Assembly: GCF_025642255.1 (NCBI RefSeq)
Contig: NZ_CP106759.1
Span: 248,001-312,000 of the forward strand
Direction: 5' to 3'
Origin: Stenotrophomonas maltophilia
GTDB lineage: Bacteria > Pseudomonadota > Gammaproteobacteria > Xanthomonadales > Xanthomonadaceae
Length of the DNA stretch: 64,000 nucleotides
In this document: positions 8,545 to 17,745 of the stretch, piece after piece
Layout of the letters: each line of letters starts with the position of its first letter
Numbering within the stretch: position 1 is the stretch's first letter
Notes under the pieces: model-generated
Database searches by the model: none
Seen by the model: only the letters and a program-made list of their open reading frames with translations
Told to the model about the DNA's origin: nothing
Program-made: the position numbers and the translations under genes

Positions 8545-8970
8545 TCAGGCGACGATCAGCGTCACGTCGATGTTGCCGCGGGTAGCATTCGAGTACGGGC
8601 ACACGATATGCGCCTTCTGCACAAGCGCTTCAACCTGCTCGCGCGGCACGCCCGGCACGTTGATGGTCAGCTCGGCCTCGATGCCGAAGCCGGTCGGGAT
8701 CTGGCCGATGCCCACCTTGCCGGTCACGGTGGTGTCGGCCGGCAGCGCGACCTTGGCCTGGCCGGCCACGAACTTCAGCGCGCCCAGGAAGCAGGCCGAG
8801 TAGCCGGCGGCGAACAGCTGCTCCGGGTTGGTGCCCGGGCCGCCCGCGCCGCCCAGCTCGCGCGGGGTCGACAGCTGGATGTCGAGCACGTTGTCGGAGG
8901 AGACGGAACGGCCTTCGCGGCCGCCGGTGGAGGTCGCCTGGGCGGTGTACAGAACCTTTTCGATGGACAT
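8545..8970 (-). CDS. ohr: Organic hydroperoxide resistance protein (Ohr)
   Basis: This 141-aa OsmC/Ohr-family thiol peroxidase reduces organic and fatty-acid hydroperoxides, using lipoylated partners in known members. The two catalytic cysteines are Cys60 in [10 protein letters not shown] and Cys124 in [13 protein letters not shown]. Arg19 and Glu50 of the active site are also present. Length is typical. No ohrR-like MarR gene adjoins it here, so regulation cannot be read from the neighbourhood. The start ATG 8970 follows an AGGAGC Shine-Dalgarno. Confidence 0.95.
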   Translation of the reverse strand: MSIEKVLYTAQATSTGGREGRSVSSDNVLDIQLSTPRELGGAGGPGTNPEQLFAAGYSACFLGALKFVAGQAKVALPADTTVTGKVGIGQIPTGFGIEAELTINVPGVPREQVEALVQKAHIVCPYSNATRGNIDVTLIVA

Positions 8971-9080
8971 CGGGATGCTCCTGGTCAGTGGGTGGTAGTG
9001 CGTTGGAGCCTACTTTGCCCGCTTTCCAAGGACGATGGGTGACAGACCGTCTGAGAAATTTGACCGATCGTCCTGCCTGT

Positions 9081-10037
9081 CTAGATCGTCCATTCCCGAT
9101 CGGTGGTGAACATGATCGTCAGCCACCGGTCCGGCGAGGCTTCGCCCAGTGCATCGCCGATCTCGTCACGCAGTTGGTCCCACTCCCGCAGGGGCCGCGG
9201 CGGATCATCGGCCGGGACCACGAAGAACAGCTCGATCTGCTCGCCACGTCCCACCTGCGCCACATAGCTGCGGTGTTCGACGAAGCCATGCCTGGCGACG
9301 ATCGCGCGCGCCACTGCGTCCACGTGGGCCTGCAGCTCCGGCGGAGTCACCAGCAGGATGCCGGCCAATGCCCGCCGCACCGTGCCCAGCGGCGCGATCA
9401 TCACCAGTACGCAGACGAAGGCGAGGATGGCCGGGTCGATGTACGGCCCGATCCAGTCCCACGCGGTGCCACGCACCAGCGCGCCGCCCAGGAAGGCGAC
9501 CAGATAACAGGCCGACATGCTGGCCGCGATCATCCAGTTCTTCGCGTCCAGCGCGATGAACTCCGACCCGATGCGGCGGTTGGCGCGCAGCACGAACACG
9601 CCCAGCGCTGCCTCGGCCAGCAGGGACAGCGCGGCGAAGATCATCGCCGGCCCCAGCGCGATGTGGCGGCCGCCGGACATCAGCGCGTCCACGGCATTGA
9701 CCAGTGCATACAGCGCCGCACCGATCATCAGCGTGCCGCTCACGCCCAGCACGATCGGTTCCAGGTGCCAGAAGCCCATTGTGAAGCGCTGGTTGAGGCG
9801 CGACTGCAGCGCATCGGTATTGGTCGACAGCGCGATCAGGCGCGCGACCAGCAGCGACAGCCAGGTCATCACCACATCGATCAGCCCGTAGATGCCATCG
9901 AAGATGATGAGCGAGGAATTGGCCAGCAGGCCGAACACCACCGCAGTCAGCGCCAGCAGCAGTGCGCCGGCGATCGACAGGCGCAGCACCCCCTGTTCGG
10001 TGGTGGGGTCGAAGAAGTGGGGGCGATCGGTAGCCAT
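9081..10037 (-). CDS. Cation diffusion facilitator-type membrane transporter with altered metal site
   Basis: This 318-aa inner-membrane protein has about six hydrophobic segments and a C-terminal cytoplasmic domain, the layout of CDF metal/proton antiporters. The usual transmembrane metal ligands are poorly kept: TM2 reads FDGIYGLIDVV and TM5 reads ALDAKNWMIAA, where zinc transporters carry DxxxD and HxxxD. Substrate is therefore uncertain. ATG 10037 (MATDRPHFF) is preferred. The frame is open for 57 more codons upstream, but those codons lie over a REP palindrome and a SulP pseudogene on the other strand and resemble nothing. Confidence 0.7.
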   Translation of the reverse strand: MATDRPHFFDPTTEQGVLRLSIAGALLLALTAVVFGLLANSSLIIFDGIYGLIDVVMTWLSLLVARLIALSTNTDALQSRLNQRFTMGFWHLEPIVLGVSGTLMIGAALYALVNAVDALMSGGRHIALGPAMIFAALSLLAEAALGVFVLRANRRIGSEFIALDAKNWMIAASMSACYLVAFLGGALVRGTAWDWIGPYIDPAILAFVCVLVMIAPLGTVRRALAGILLVTPPELQAHVDAVARAIVARHGFVEHRSYVAQVGRGEQIELFFVVPADDPPRPLREWDQLRDEIGDALGEASPDRWLTIMFTTDREWTI

Positions 10038-10046
10038 GACCCGATT

Positions 10047-10069
10047 GTAGAGCGGAGCCATGCTCCGCT
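10047..10069 (+). repeat. SMAG (GTAG) REP element
   Basis: GTAG is followed by the palindrome AGCGGAGCCATGCTCCGCT. This is the form of Stenotrophomonas SMAG elements. It sits exactly at the left end of the SulP gene relic and may mark a deletion junction. Confidence 0.75.
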
Positions 10070-10490
10070 GCGTCTGCGCTGTCGAGGACATCACCGAGAC
10101 GCCCAGCGAGCGCAACCGCGAATGCGTCGGCCAGGGCGTGGCCAACACGGTCACCGGCTTCCTCGGCGGCATGGCCGGCTGCGCGATGATCGGCCAGTCG
10201 ATCATCAACGTGAGCTCCGGCGGCCGCGGTCGCCTGTCATGCCTGGTGGCCGGCGTCGTGTTGCTGGCGATGGTGGTGTACGGCAGCGAGCTGGGCGCGG
10301 CCTTTGACTACCAGCACGTAGCACCGAAGGTGCAGATTGACCTGCGCGATGCCCATCTGTGGGATCTGACCGCCGTGGCCGCGCTGGAGCGCGCGCAGGA
10401 AAAACTGGCCGCGCATGGCGCCGATGTAACGGTGGTGGGGCTCAATGCCGCCAGCCGGACGTTGATCGAGCAGGTGGGTGGGCGCGGCGG
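10070..10490 (+). pseudogene. Remnant of a SulP-family anion transporter with STAS domain
   Basis: The translation holds two separate pieces of a SulP protein. One comes from the membrane core (GQGVANTVTGFLGGMAGCAM, followed by IGQSIINV); the other is most of a cytoplasmic STAS domain (VQIDLRDAHLWDLTAVAALE). They are joined without the roughly 100 or more residues that normally separate them. The N-terminal half is absent and the C-terminus runs out of frame. SulP proteins of this type are near 500 aa. This is a gene lost by 5' truncation and internal deletion. It lies against the CDF gene and a REP element. Confidence 0.75.
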
Positions 10491-10570
10491 CGGGCACCGA
10501 GTTCGCACTCATCAATCGCCGCCACCTGTGCTGGGACATGGGTCCATAGGCGCTTCGGCAGGGGGCACCC

Positions 10571-10594
10571 GGGTGACCGCAGCGGCGGTCACCC
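10571..10594. terminator. Perfect 10-bp hairpin, possible terminator
   Basis: GGGTGACCGC pairs with GCGGTCACCC around a 4-nt loop. It lies 11 nt beyond the stop of the leftward secreted-protein gene (10606). There is no clear T-tract on that strand, so termination is plausible but unproven. Confidence 0.45.
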
Positions 10595-10605
10595 GCGTTG
10601 TTGCA

Positions 10606-11258
10606 TCAGTGCCTGCGGCCCATGCACCTGACTTCCACCCGCATGTCGGCGTCCATCACTTCGCTGGTGCAGATCATCTGGTTGTCGCCCGGCCCGATGT
10701 TGGGGCGCACGCCCAGATCGAAGAGGTAGCGACTGAAGTCCATGTAGGCGTCACTGGTGATGCCACCGGGGAACTCGTACACCACCGGATTGCCGTCCTT
10801 GGCAACGTCTGCTTTCGTCTCTGGAACCGGGTTGCCGTGAACGTCGCGGCCGGTGCCGGGAATAGGCGCCCAGCTTTTCATCTCGATGTCGTACGAGGCC
10901 TTGATGCTGGAGCCATCGGCGAAGTTCAGGGTGGTCACCGGGCGGCCCGCAGTCAGCGAGATGTTCTTTCCGCTGACCAAATTGACGAACGTCATGTGCG
11001 CCGCATACCCGCGGGCGAGCCAGGAGGCATTCAACTGTTCGATCGCGTTGTTCATCCTGGCCGGGCTTTGCAATGCATCGTATACGGTTGCCGGAACCGG
11101 CCGGTCTGCGGCGGGAGCGCGGCCGCCTGCATCTGAGCGTATGAACACCCTTCGCACGGGATATCTTGTATCTGCTTCACCTGCGCGTGCGCTCCCTGCG
11201 CACAGAGCAACAACGCCACCGCAGTGGCGTATCGGAACAGCCTCCTCGAATTCGATTC
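10606..11258 (-). pseudogene. Frameshifted secreted protein of unknown function (CEGC motif)
   Basis: The C-terminal part reads cleanly from about 11090 to 10606 (MNNAIEQLNASWLARGYAAH to MICTSEVMDADMRVEVRC). The matching N-terminus lies in a different frame: a signal peptide (RYATAVALLLCAQGAHAQ), then DIPCEGCSYAQMQAAAL, ending at a stop near 11060. The two halves join if one base is gained or lost near 11090-11110. No ATG is found for the N-terminal half, though an AGGAGG stands before it. I recall similar Xanthomonadaceae secreted proteins with an N-terminal CEGCS motif, function unknown. The gene is probably broken; a sequencing error is the alternative. The small membrane-protein gene at 11259-11501 lies directly upstream. 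Confidence 0.5.
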
Positions 11259-11501
11259 CTAGATGGATGGATTGGGTAGGAAATGAATGACGATCCTGGC
11301 TACTGCCGCAATGACCAGCGCAATCGACACGGCGCGGGTGAAGCGATGAATCTCGCGCCGTTGGAAGGGTATCCATACCGTGAGCAGGATGGTTGTGAGA
11401 CCAAAAACCAGAACCGGGGTGCCGGAGGTCGTCATCGCCATGCACAGGCTGATGAAGGCGAACAGCTCCAGGACCAGTTCGATATAGGTGCGTTGCTGCA
11501 T
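11259..11501 (-). CDS. Small membrane protein of unknown function
   Basis: This 80-aa protein starts at MQQRTYIELVLELF. A longer frame begins 12 codons upstream at 11537 with no better support. It has two clear hydrophobic stretches (ELFAFISLCMAM with VLVFGLTTILLTVW, and VSIALVIAAVARIVIHFL) split by a basic loop (RREIHRFTR). It was not recognised. Its stop touches the start of the broken secreted-protein gene, so the two were probably one transcript. Confidence 0.5.
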   Translation of the reverse strand: MQQRTYIELVLELFAFISLCMAMTTSGTPVLVFGLTTILLTVWIPFQRREIHRFTRAVSIALVIAAVARIVIHFLPNPSI

Positions 11502-11693
11502 TACATGTTCCGTTTGCTTGGGACATCCATGCCGCACATCGTCATGCGGCGCTCAAACGATATCACTTCTCATTCGTATTTGGTGGCGTGGCGGGCGCGT
11601 GCCACACCAGCAATGGGGCACCGGCGCTTCGCACATCGCCTGACGCCCCGGCGCCATTCAGCCACCCGGTGTAAACTATTGATCTCACTGGCA

Positions 11694-12725
<1,032 letters not shown>

Positions 12726-12744
12726 CGTCCGTCACATTCCTGAC

Positions 12745-12863
12745 TTGACAACGCCGGCCGATTCGTCCCGAATGTTCACTTAGATGAACAAACCTGCGGT
12801 TCGCCCGGAAAAGTTCAGATCGGATTCACTGCCCCAAACCAAGAATTTGCAAAGGAATTGTAA
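12745..12863 (+). promoter_or_regulatory. Putative control region of the phoPQ cluster
   Basis: The 212-bp gap before the PepSY-like gene holds several signals. There is a TTGACA (12745-12750), then an inverted repeat TGTTCA-N6-TGAACA (12773-12790). A direct repeat TTGCAA-N5-TTGTAA (12847-12863) has the 6-5-6 spacing used by OmpR/PhoP-type response regulators. Just beyond lies a 7-bp hairpin (ACCGGGT/ACCCGGT, 12866-12884). Autoregulation by PhoP is an inference from spacing and position. Confidence 0.35.
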
Positions 12864-12937
12864 AGACCGGGTCCCGCACCCGGTTCCCGGATTTACGACT
12901 TTTGAACGAATCGCCGTGCTCGGCTAGGATCGCATCG

Positions 12938-13312
12938 ATGTCTTCCGCTCCCCTCCATTGCCGCATTGCCCTGGCCACCTGCGTGGTGCTGGCGGCTGCG
13001 CCGCTGTCGTCGGCAATGGCACAGCAGCCCCCGCGTGCGGAACACGGCCGGGCGGAGATGATGGAGCGGAGCGAGCGGGGCGGCCGTGGCGACGAGCGTT
13101 CGCTGTCCGATGCCGTGCGCCGCGTGCAGCGCACCACCGGTGGCCACATCCTGGGCGCCGAACGGGTGCCGTTCGATGGTCGTGACATCAACCGGGTCAA
13201 GTACATGGATGACCGGGGCCGGGTCCGCTACATGGACGACCCCGCCCCGTCGCGTTCACAGCCGCGCACGCCGCGGTCGGATATGTCTTCACTACGCGGC
13301 GATAACCCCTGA
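12938..13312 (+). CDS. Small secreted PepSY-like protein upstream of phoPQ
   Basis: This 124-aa protein has a signal peptide (about 1-28, LATCVVLAAAPLSSAMA). A short conserved core follows, DAVRRVQRTTGGHILGAERV then INRVKYMDDRGRVRYMDDP, which has the pattern of a single PepSY-like domain. An acidic/basic low-complexity linker separates the two. ATG 12938 follows an AGGA Shine-Dalgarno with 8-nt spacing. A frame from 12902 adds 12 residues that spoil the signal peptide. It lies 73 bp before phoP in the same direction. A periplasmic role modulating the PhoQ sensor is possible but not shown. Confidence 0.6.
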   Translation: MSSAPLHCRIALATCVVLAAAPLSSAMAQQPPRAEHGRAEMMERSERGGRGDERSLSDAVRRVQRTTGGHILGAERVPFDGRDINRVKYMDDRGRVRYMDDPAPSRSQPRTPRSDMSSLRGDNP

Positions 13313-13385
13313 ACAGGGATAGTTGTCGCTATCAACCCGTACCCCACTGGCCTCCGGGCCACACCCAGGACACTAGGGAGAGTTC

Positions 13386-14069
13386 ATGCGTATCCTTCTG
13401 GTCGAAGACGAAGCCCCGCTGCGTGAGACCCTGGCAGCCCGGCTCAAGCGCGAAGGCTTTGCCGTCGATGCTGCGCAGGACGGCGAGGAAGGCCTCTACA
13501 TGGGGCGCGAAGTCCCGTTCGACGTCGGCATCATCGACCTCGGCCTGCCCAAGATGTCGGGCATGGAGCTGATCAAGGCGCTGCGTGACGAGGGCAAGAA
13601 GTTCCCGGTGCTGATCCTGACCGCGCGGTCGAGCTGGCAGGACAAGGTCGAGGGCCTGAAGCAGGGCGCCGACGATTACCTGGTCAAGCCGTTCCACGTC
13701 GAAGAGCTGCTGGCCCGCGTCAACGCGCTGCTGCGCCGCGCCGCCGGCTGGAGCAAGCCGACCCTGGAATGCGGCCCGGTCGCCCTGGATCTCGCCGCGC
13801 AGACGGTCAGCGTTTCCGGCAGCAATGTCGACCTGACCAGCTACGAGTACAAGGTGCTGGAGTACCTGATGATGCATGCCGGTGAACTGGTCTCCAAGGC
13901 CGACCTCACCGAGCACATCTACCAGCAGGACTTCGACCGCGACTCGAACGTGCTGGAAGTGTTCATCGGCCGCCTGCGCAAGAAGCTGGACCCGGACGGC
14001 GAGCTGAAGCCGATCGAGACCGTGCGCGGCCGCGGCTACCGTTTCGCGATCCCGCGCAACGAGGGCTGA
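13386..14069 (+). CDS. phoP: Response regulator PhoP (OmpR family)
   Basis: This 227-aa two-domain regulator has a receiver with acidic pocket Glu7/Asp8, phospho-acceptor Asp51 (IIDLGLPKMSG) and the switch Lys in VKPFH. The C-terminal winged-helix domain ends in the usual VRGRGYRFAIP. The Shine-Dalgarno AGGGAGAG stands just before ATG 13386. The partner kinase gene follows 25 bp later. In Stenotrophomonas and Xanthomonas this pair responds to low divalent cations and antimicrobial peptides and controls envelope resistance genes; that role comes from family knowledge. Confidence 0.9.
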   Translation: MRILLVEDEAPLRETLAARLKREGFAVDAAQDGEEGLYMGREVPFDVGIIDLGLPKMSGMELIKALRDEGKKFPVLILTARSSWQDKVEGLKQGADDYLVKPFHVEELLARVNALLRRAAGWSKPTLECGPVALDLAAQTVSVSGSNVDLTSYEYKVLEYLMMHAGELVSKADLTEHIYQQDFDRDSNVLEVFIGRLRKKLDPDGELKPIETVRGRGYRFAIPRNEG

Positions 14070-14094
14070 GCCGGCTCACCCTGGCGATTGCACG

Positions 14095-15519
14095 ATGTCC
14101 GGCCGTCTGTGGTTCTTCCGACGCTGGCGGCCGCGCTCCCTGCAGGCGCGCCAGCTGTTCGCCGCGTCCGTGGGCCTGGTCGCGTTCCTGGCCCTGGCCG
14201 GTTACGCGCTCGACGCCGCCTTCGCCGATACGGCGAAGGCCAACCTGCGTGAGCGCCTGAAGAACTACGCCACTGCCTATGCGGCGGGCATCGACTTCAC
14301 CCGCGATCGTTCGCTGTACATCCGCGAGCAGCCACCGGACCCGCGCTTCGACGTGCCCGGCAGCGGTCTCTACCTGCAGGTGGTGATGCCGGACGGCAAG
14401 GGCAATTCGATGTCGGCCGAAGGCCCGATGCTGCCCACCGTCGGCGGCGGCCTGCTTGCGCCACGCCAGGAGGTATTCGAAGGCCCGCTGCCGATGATCC
14501 AGATCGACGGCAGCCAGGGTTCGGTGTACCGCTACGGCCTGGGCCTGGTGTGGGACGCCGATGCCGATCCCGCCACCGAGTTCCCGTACACCATCTACGT
14601 GATGGAAGACTCGCGCGCGCTCGGTGCGCAGCTGCGGGTGTTCCGCAGCCGTGTCTGGTTCTACCTGGGTGGCATCGGCCTGATCCTGCTGCTGCTGCAG
14701 ACGGTCATCCTGCAGTGGAGCCTGCGTCCGCTGCGTCGCGTGATCACCGAGCTGACCAAGGTGCAGCGCGGCGAGACCGAGCGCATGAGCGAGCGCCACC
14801 CACGCGAGCTGGAGCCGCTGACCGACAGCATCAATGCCTTCATCGAAAGTGAGCGCGAGAACCTCGAACGCCAGCGCAACACGCTGGCGGATCTTGCGCA
14901 CAGCCTGAAAACGCCGATCGCGGTGCTGCGCACGCAGATGGACAGCGGTGCCGGTGATGGCGCGCTGCGCGAAGAGCTGGACGTGCAGCTGCAACGCATG
15001 AACAACCTGGTGTCCTATCAGCTGGCGCGCGCTGCGTCGTCGGGCCACAAGCTGTTCTCCGCACCGTTGCCGATCGAGTCCAACGCCGAAGAGATCGTGC
15101 GGGGCCTGGAAAAGGTCTATGCCGCCAAGGGCGTGCTGTGCGAGTTCGACATCGATCCGGCCGCGCGCTTCCATGGCGAGCCGGGTGACCTGCAGGAACT
15201 GCTGGGCAATCTGCTGGAAAACGCCTTCAAGTGGGCCAAGCGCCGTGTCCTGCTGACCGCGCAGCCCCTGCCGGCACCGAATGCACGCCGCGCCGGCCTG
15301 CTGCTGGCCGTGGACGACGACGGCCCCGGTATCGCGCCGGACGATATCGGCAAGGTGCTGCAGCGTGGCGTACGTGGCGACGAACGCGTGCAGGGCCACG
15401 GCATCGGCCTGTCGATCGTGCAGGACCTGATCAAGGATTACCGCGGCGAACTGGCGGTCGGCCGTTCCAGCGAACTGGAAGGCGCCCGCTTCGAAGTGCG
15501 TCTGCCGCCGGGCCCGTAA
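14095..15519 (+). CDS. phoQ: Sensor histidine kinase PhoQ
   Basis: This 474-aa inner-membrane kinase has TM1 at about 22-43, a periplasmic sensor at about 44-187 and TM2 at about 188-208. A HAMP-like linker and the phospho-acceptor His269 in ADLAHSLKTPIAVLR follow. The ATP-binding boxes are N (NLLENAFKWAK), G1 (DDDGPGI) and G2 (GHGIGLSIVQDL). The sensor region is acidic in places, for example DADADPATE, which is compatible with divalent cation sensing. It forms an operon with phoP. An inverted pair of SMAG elements follows the stop. Confidence 0.9.
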   Translation: MSGRLWFFRRWRPRSLQARQLFAASVGLVAFLALAGYALDAAFADTAKANLRERLKNYATAYAAGIDFTRDRSLYIREQPPDPRFDVPGSGLYLQVVMPDGKGNSMSAEGPMLPTVGGGLLAPRQEVFEGPLPMIQIDGSQGSVYRYGLGLVWDADADPATEFPYTIYVMEDSRALGAQLRVFRSRVWFYLGGIGLILLLLQTVILQWSLRPLRRVITELTKVQRGETERMSERHPRELEPLTDSINAFIESERENLERQRNTLADLAHSLKTPIAVLRTQMDSGAGDGALREELDVQLQRMNNLVSYQLARAASSGHKLFSAPLPIESNAEEIVRGLEKVYAAKGVLCEFDIDPAARFHGEPGDLQELLGNLLENAFKWAKRRVLLTAQPLPAPNARRAGLLLAVDDDGPGIAPDDIGKVLQRGVRGDERVQGHGIGLSIVQDLIKDYRGELAVGRSSELEGARFEVRLPPGP

Positions 15520-15526
15520 TCCACGC

Positions 15527-15585
15527 CGCCGGGCATGGCCCGGCGCTACCTACGGCCAAACGGTAGCGCCGGGCCACGCCCGGCG
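15527..15585. repeat. Inverted pair of SMAG (GTAG) elements
   Basis: CGCCGGGCATGGCCCGGCG followed by CTAC (15527-15549) faces GTAG followed by CGCCGGGCCACGCCCGGCG (15563-15585), 13 nt apart. This is the typical head-to-head SMAG dimer. It separates the convergent phoQ and mtfA genes and may serve as a transcript end. Confidence 0.85.
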
Positions 15586-15600
15586 AACCGATGACATGAC

Positions 15601-16389
15601 TCAGCCGCCCAGCGCCGGTGGTTCACCATAGAAGCGCCGCAGATGCGCGGCGACATCGGGCAGCGCTTCGGCCAGCACGTCCGGAGCGGAGAAGTGGTAC
15701 TCGCTGGCGACCGCGAAGAACTCCTCCGGTGCTTCGGCGGCATACGGGTCGATCAACGTCTCCTGGCCGGCATCCACCTGCGCGCAGAACGCATCGTAGG
15801 ACTGCTGGAAGACAGCAGCCCACTCACGTTGCCACGCACGCGGCAGCGGCGGTGTGCCGTCCATCGCGCCATCGAGCGCATCGAGCTTGTGCACCATCTC
15901 GTGCACGGCCACGCAGTAGCCCTCGTACGGTGCGGCCAGATCGGCCTGCACGTCGGCCCAGGACAGGATCAACGGCCCGCTGTCCCACGATTCGCCGATC
16001 AGCTCGTCGTCCCATTCGTGCAGCACGCCCGCCGCATCCACGTGGCTGCGATGCACGCGGAATGCGTCGGGGTACACGATCAGCTGCGACCAGCCCTGCA
16101 GCCCCACCTCGCCGAACTCGAGCAGTGGCAGGCAGCACAGGGCCGCCAGCAGCACGCCGTCGGCGGCCTGCAGCTGCAGGTTGCCGATCGGGGTGATGGT
16201 CTTCTCATGCAGGAAGCGCGCCGCCAGCGTGCGCAGCCGGGCGCGTCGTTCGTCGGAAAGCCCCTGCAGCCATGCCGCACGGCGGCAGGCCTCATCCCAG
16301 TATGCGTCTTCGATCGGCCGCGGTGCGGGCCGCAGCCACTGCAGCAACGACTTGATCAGCGGAACATTCCCGGCAGGTAGCTGTGCCAC
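15601..16389 (-). CDS. mtfA: MtfA-like zinc-dependent peptidase (M90)
   Basis: This 262-aa cytosolic protein carries the zinc motif HEMVH (163-167) in CVAVHEMVHKLDALDGAMDG. A downstream FFAVASEYHF supplies the third Glu ligand region. This is the MtfA (DUF980) pattern. In E. coli, MtfA binds the Mlc repressor and so affects glucose PTS expression; whether that holds here is unknown. The start is GTG at 16389, inside the last codons of the upstream small gene, so the two are probably translationally coupled. Length matches the family. Confidence 0.85.
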   Translation of the reverse strand: MAQLPAGNVPLIKSLLQWLRPAPRPIEDAYWDEACRRAAWLQGLSDERRARLRTLAARFLHEKTITPIGNLQLQAADGVLLAALCCLPLLEFGEVGLQGWSQLIVYPDAFRVHRSHVDAAGVLHEWDDELIGESWDSGPLILSWADVQADLAAPYEGYCVAVHEMVHKLDALDGAMDGTPPLPRAWQREWAAVFQQSYDAFCAQVDAGQETLIDPYAAEAPEEFFAVASEYHFSAPDVLAEALPDVAAHLRRFYGEPPALGG

Positions 16390-16634
16390 TTCGGCGCACG
16401 CAGCCGCTGCAGCATGTCCTCATCGCTGCCGCCACCGCCGGTGCTGGTGGCGCTGCTGGCCGCCGGGCGTGCCGGAGCAGGCTTGGCCGTGGTGGTCGAT
16501 GCCGTCGGTGCGCGCTGCGAGGCGGCATCGCCGTTGGAGGACACACAGGCGCCGCGGCTGTCATCCAGTGCTGCTGTGGCCGACGCCGCGAAGGGCATCG
16601 TCAGCAGGATCAGGCAATGGGCATAACGGCGCAT
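16356..16634 (-). CDS. Small secreted protein, Ala/Ser/Thr-rich
   Basis: This 92-aa protein has a signal peptide (MRRYAHCLILLTMPFAASATA), a low-complexity Ala/Pro/Ser/Thr region and a conserved-looking tail, DEDMLQRLRAPKWHSYLPGM. An alternative start lies three codons upstream at 16643. It was not recognised as a family. Its last 34 bp overlap the GTG start of mtfA in another frame. The signal peptide, the fitting direction and the lack of any other use of the interval support it as a real gene. Confidence 0.55.
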   Translation of the reverse strand: MRRYAHCLILLTMPFAASATAALDDSRGACVSSNGDAASQRAPTASTTTAKPAPARPAASSATSTGGGGSDEDMLQRLRAPKWHSYLPGMFR

Positions 16635-16776
16635 TGACGACATCCACGTTAAGGGAAGGTGAGTTCCCGATTCTAGCCCGAACCCGGCACCGGATTGGAA
16701 GCCCGCCGCCGGCCCCGTGGCGGGCGTCGCTGGCGGCTTTCCCGCATAATTCCGTCCTGACTTCGTGGAAGCTGCC

Positions 16777-17745
16777 GTGGACGATCGCCAATTGCTGGCC
16801 AAACTCGCTGCCGGTCGCCTGTCCGGCGACGCCCTGGCCCGTGAGCTGGGCCAGACCCGGGCGGCAATTTGGAAGCGCATTCAAGGGCTTAGGGCCGCAG
16901 GTGTCGATATCGAGGGCCGTGCCGGCGAGGGTTACGGCCTGACCCGCCCGGTCGAGCTGCTGGACCCGGCGACGATCCGTGCCGCCCTGCCGGCCGATGC
17001 CCTGTCCCTGCTGCATGACCTGCAGGTGGCCTGGACGGTGGATTCCACCAATGCCGAATTGCTGCGGTGCAGCGCGCCCCAGCGCGGGGTCAGCGTCCTG
17101 CTGGCCGAACGCCAGACCGGAGGGCGGGGGCGGCGCGGCCGCACCTGGGCCTCGCCGCTGGCGGCCCATGTCTATCTGTCGGTGCTGCGCCTGTTCTCCG
17201 GGGGCCTTGGCCGGCTGGCGGGGCTGAGCCTGGTTGCCGGCATCGCCGTGGCCGAAGCGCTGCACGATCTGGGTTTCACCCAGGCGCAGCTGAAGTGGCC
17301 GAATGATCTGATCGTCGATGGCCGTCGCAAGCTGGTCGGCCTGCTCGCCGAAGGCGGCGGCGAATACGCCGGTCCGGCTCGCGCGGTGATCGGCATCGGC
17401 ATCAACACGCACATGCCGCCCTCGTTCGCCGAGCAGATCACCCAGCCCTGGGTGGATCTGGACACACTGGCCGGCGCGCCGGTCGACCGCAACATCGTCG
17501 TCGCCGCCGTGCTCGCACGGCTGCTGCCGGCGCTGGAGGAATTCGATCGCGAAGGGCTGGCGCCGTTCCTGCCGCGCTACGCCGCCTTCGACATGCTGGC
17601 CGGCCGCGAGGTGCGCGTCGAGCTGGAGGGGCAGTGGCAGCACGGCACCGCACTCGGCCTGGCCGATGACGGCGCGCTGCGCGTGAGCATCGACGGCTGC
17701 GAGCGCCGCCTGCATGCCGGCGAAGTCACGGTGAGGGCGGCATGA
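16777..17745 (+). CDS. birA: Bifunctional biotin-[acetyl-CoA carboxylase] ligase / biotin operon repressor
   Basis: This protein of about 322 aa has an N-terminal winged-helix DNA-binding domain (about 5-60, ALARELGQTRAAIWKRIQGL) and a ligase domain. The biotinyl-AMP loop is GGRGRRGRTW, with KWPNDLIV and KLVGLLAE behind it; a small SH3-like C-terminal domain ends the protein. It attaches biotin to the AccB carrier protein and probably represses biotin genes. The start was set at GTG 16777 because a GGAAG Shine-Dalgarno lies 5 nt before it. GTG 16765 is an alternative. It overlaps coaX by ATGA. Confidence 0.92.
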   Translation: MDDRQLLAKLAAGRLSGDALARELGQTRAAIWKRIQGLRAAGVDIEGRAGEGYGLTRPVELLDPATIRAALPADALSLLHDLQVAWTVDSTNAELLRCSAPQRGVSVLLAERQTGGRGRRGRTWASPLAAHVYLSVLRLFSGGLGRLAGLSLVAGIAVAEALHDLGFTQAQLKWPNDLIVDGRRKLVGLLAEGGGEYAGPARAVIGIGINTHMPPSFAEQITQPWVDLDTLAGAPVDRNIVVAAVLARLLPALEEFDREGLAPFLPRYAAFDMLAGREVRVELEGQWQHGTALGLADDGALRVSIDGCERRLHAGEVTVRAA

